Positions 63,093 through 64,000 of a stretch of 64,000 bases of DNA are shown here, one piece after another. The notes beneath the pieces are model-generated. The model did not search any database. It was given only the letters and a program-made list of their open reading frames with translations, and was not told where the DNA came from. Both the position numbers and the translations under genes were made by a program. Position 1 is the stretch's first letter. Each line of letters opens with the position of its first letter. The stretch is from Chloroflexi bacterium TSY (GTDB lineage: Bacteria; Chloroflexota; Anaerolineae; Caldilineales; Caldilineaceae). Location of the stretch: the NCBI GenBank assembly GCA_019217005.1, contig JAHBNG010000013.1, forward strand, positions 118,109 to 182,108, read 5' to 3'.

Positions 63093-63327
63093 TCAAAATC
63101 AGATAAACATGCGGTGAGCCAACACAACAGGGATGAAAAATGTGTTAAAGTGTGGTGGCAGCCGCCGAACAGAAATCGGGAAAGGTCCGTGGTCAAGTAA
63201 AGAACGCTCAGTAGCTAGATTGGTGTACACCGACGCACCACGGGATGTGGACGTTCCTCGGGACGAAACACGCAGGGCAGACTGTGCTCACAATCGGGTA
63301 CACATAAGCGGCTGCGAGGAAAGGAAG
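63093..63327 (+). ncRNA. Candidate bridge RNA region upstream of an IS110-type gene
   Basis: This 235-bp stretch has no gene and lies immediately before an IS110-family transposase, where elements of the IS110 group encode a structured bridge RNA. It contains arms CCGTGGT (63188-63194) and ACCACGG (63237-63243) with GGTGTACACC inside, and other short stems. It is a positional inference: no left end of the element is identified and the adjoining gene is decayed. Confidence 0.35.
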
Positions 63328-64000
63328 ATGGAAGTGATGTTTCCGAAGTGCAGCGGCCTGGATGTTCACAAGCGGATGGTAGTGGCGTGTGTGGTAGATG
63401 AATCAGGAGGATGGAGCAGGTGCGCAAGCGATTTGGGACAACGACGGTCGAGTTGGAGGTTGAGGTCGTGGCTGTCGTCGTATGGGATCACGCATGTGGC
63501 GATGGAGTACGGGAGTGTATTGGAAACCGATCTACAATGTGTTGCATGAGCATTTTGAGGTCTGGATTGTGAATGCCCGCCATCTGGCACAGGTGCCTGG
63601 TCAAAGACGGATGAGAGCGATGCGGCCTGGATCACGAAACTGATGAGTTATGGACTGCTGGAGCGCAGTTTCATTCCAGATGTGGAGCAAAGGGACTTGC
63701 GAGACCTGACGCGCTATCGGACGCGTCTCGCAAGAAAGAGTGCGGCAGTCAATCGCCTGCATAAGGTGTTGGAAGATGCCAACGTCAAGTTGGGATCGGT
63801 GGTCTGAGCATCCAAGGTGTATCGGCACGCCAGATGATCGAGGCCCTGATTGCAGATGAGATGGACCCAGAAGCCATGGCTGACTTGGCACAAAAGCGGC
63901 TGCAAGATTCCCCAGTTGGTTGATGCGTTGACGGGACTGGTCCGTCCTCATCATCGTTTTATGCTGCAAGAAGTTCTGCATCATCTCGATCACCTGAATG
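63328..64000 (+). pseudogene. IS110-family transposase, decayed, cut by the window end
   Basis: The start ATG 63328 follows GAGGAAAGGAAG. GLDVHKRMVVACVVDE is the first DEDD-type block of IS110 transposases. Later text in other frames reads TFGTTTVELE, THVAMES-like, VYWKPIYNVLHEHFEVWIVN, KTDESDAAWITKLMSYGLLE and RDLRDLTRYRTRLARKSAAV, all family blocks, so the gene has at least four frame changes (near 63410, 63505, 63605 and 63805). One 2-bp loss is visible at GGAGTACGGGAG for GGAGTCTACGGGAG. The C-terminal Ser-containing domain lies beyond the window. Confidence 0.8.

Noticed and set aside
1..64000. tRNA, rRNA and known riboswitch signatures
   Set aside because: No cloverleaf, rRNA or recognisable riboswitch core was noticed on either strand by eye; a covariance-model scan would be needed to exclude them.

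Overview
The window looks like accessory-rich chromosome of a Chloroflexota bacterium, perhaps of the Caldilineae/Anaerolineae type. This rests on gene content only: a DUF1800/DUF1501 pair, DUF4058 and Uma2 proteins with coiled-coil tails, HAF-repeat and Thr/Pro-stalk secreted proteins ending in an LPLI-like tail, an MSP-type sugar ABC operon without its own ATPase, and paired citrate synthases. No rRNA, tRNA or CRISPR was seen. No marker gene fixes the taxon.

Layout. 1-6.4 kb: stacked miniature elements, an SDR dehydrogenase, an FAD oxidoreductase and a D-aminoacylase gene broken twice, by a 215-bp MITE and by an ISAzo13-like element; the original frame can be rebuilt exactly. 6.5-18.4 kb: a zinc-ribbon protein of unknown function, an MFS transporter, secreted proteins, the DUF1800-DUF1501 pair and a sugar-type ABC transporter operon. 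18.5-34.6 kb: a tandem duplication. Three copies (A, B, C) of a 1.5-kb IS4-superfamily element alternate with two almost identical 5,795-bp units (Gfo/Idh/MocA oxidoreductase, Ldh-family dehydrogenase, PIN-domain remnant, DUF4058, HAF/P-domain secreted protein). The IS flanks show that it arose by unequal recombination between IS copies. 34.6-39.3 kb: thyX, an Fe-S/CDGSH protein, a VOC protein, a MOSC protein and IS copy D.

39.3-50.4 kb: a Uma2 protein, then a catabolic cluster: CoA-transferase, thiolase, FadB/FadJ-type fusion, a DUF849 beta-keto acid cleavage enzyme, a thioesterase and an L-carnitine-dehydrogenase-like protein. The last three match the cdhC/cdhB/cdhA logic of carnitine breakdown: oxidise, cleave with acetyl-CoA to betainyl-CoA plus acetoacetate, hydrolyse. 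The thiolase and FadB-type genes fit disposal of the acyl-CoA products. The cluster is split by a nested insertion (IS copy E inside an ISAzo13-like element). 50.6-57.1 kb: an exonuclease-DinG helicase, a ResB-like membrane protein, uridine kinase and a glycosyltransferase, closely packed. 57.2-59.8 kb: a citrate synthase diverging from a MerR-type HTH-citrate synthase fusion whose promoter has a 19-bp spacer filled by a perfect dyad; this is the most interesting regulatory arrangement in the window. 60-64 kb: a split SPFH/band-7 gene, a broken alpha/beta hydrolase, a second copy of the 155-bp miniature element and a decayed IS110-family element at the window edge.

Several reading frames break at one-base runs of A, C, G or T. 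These may be real pseudogenes or base-calling errors, and each entry says so.
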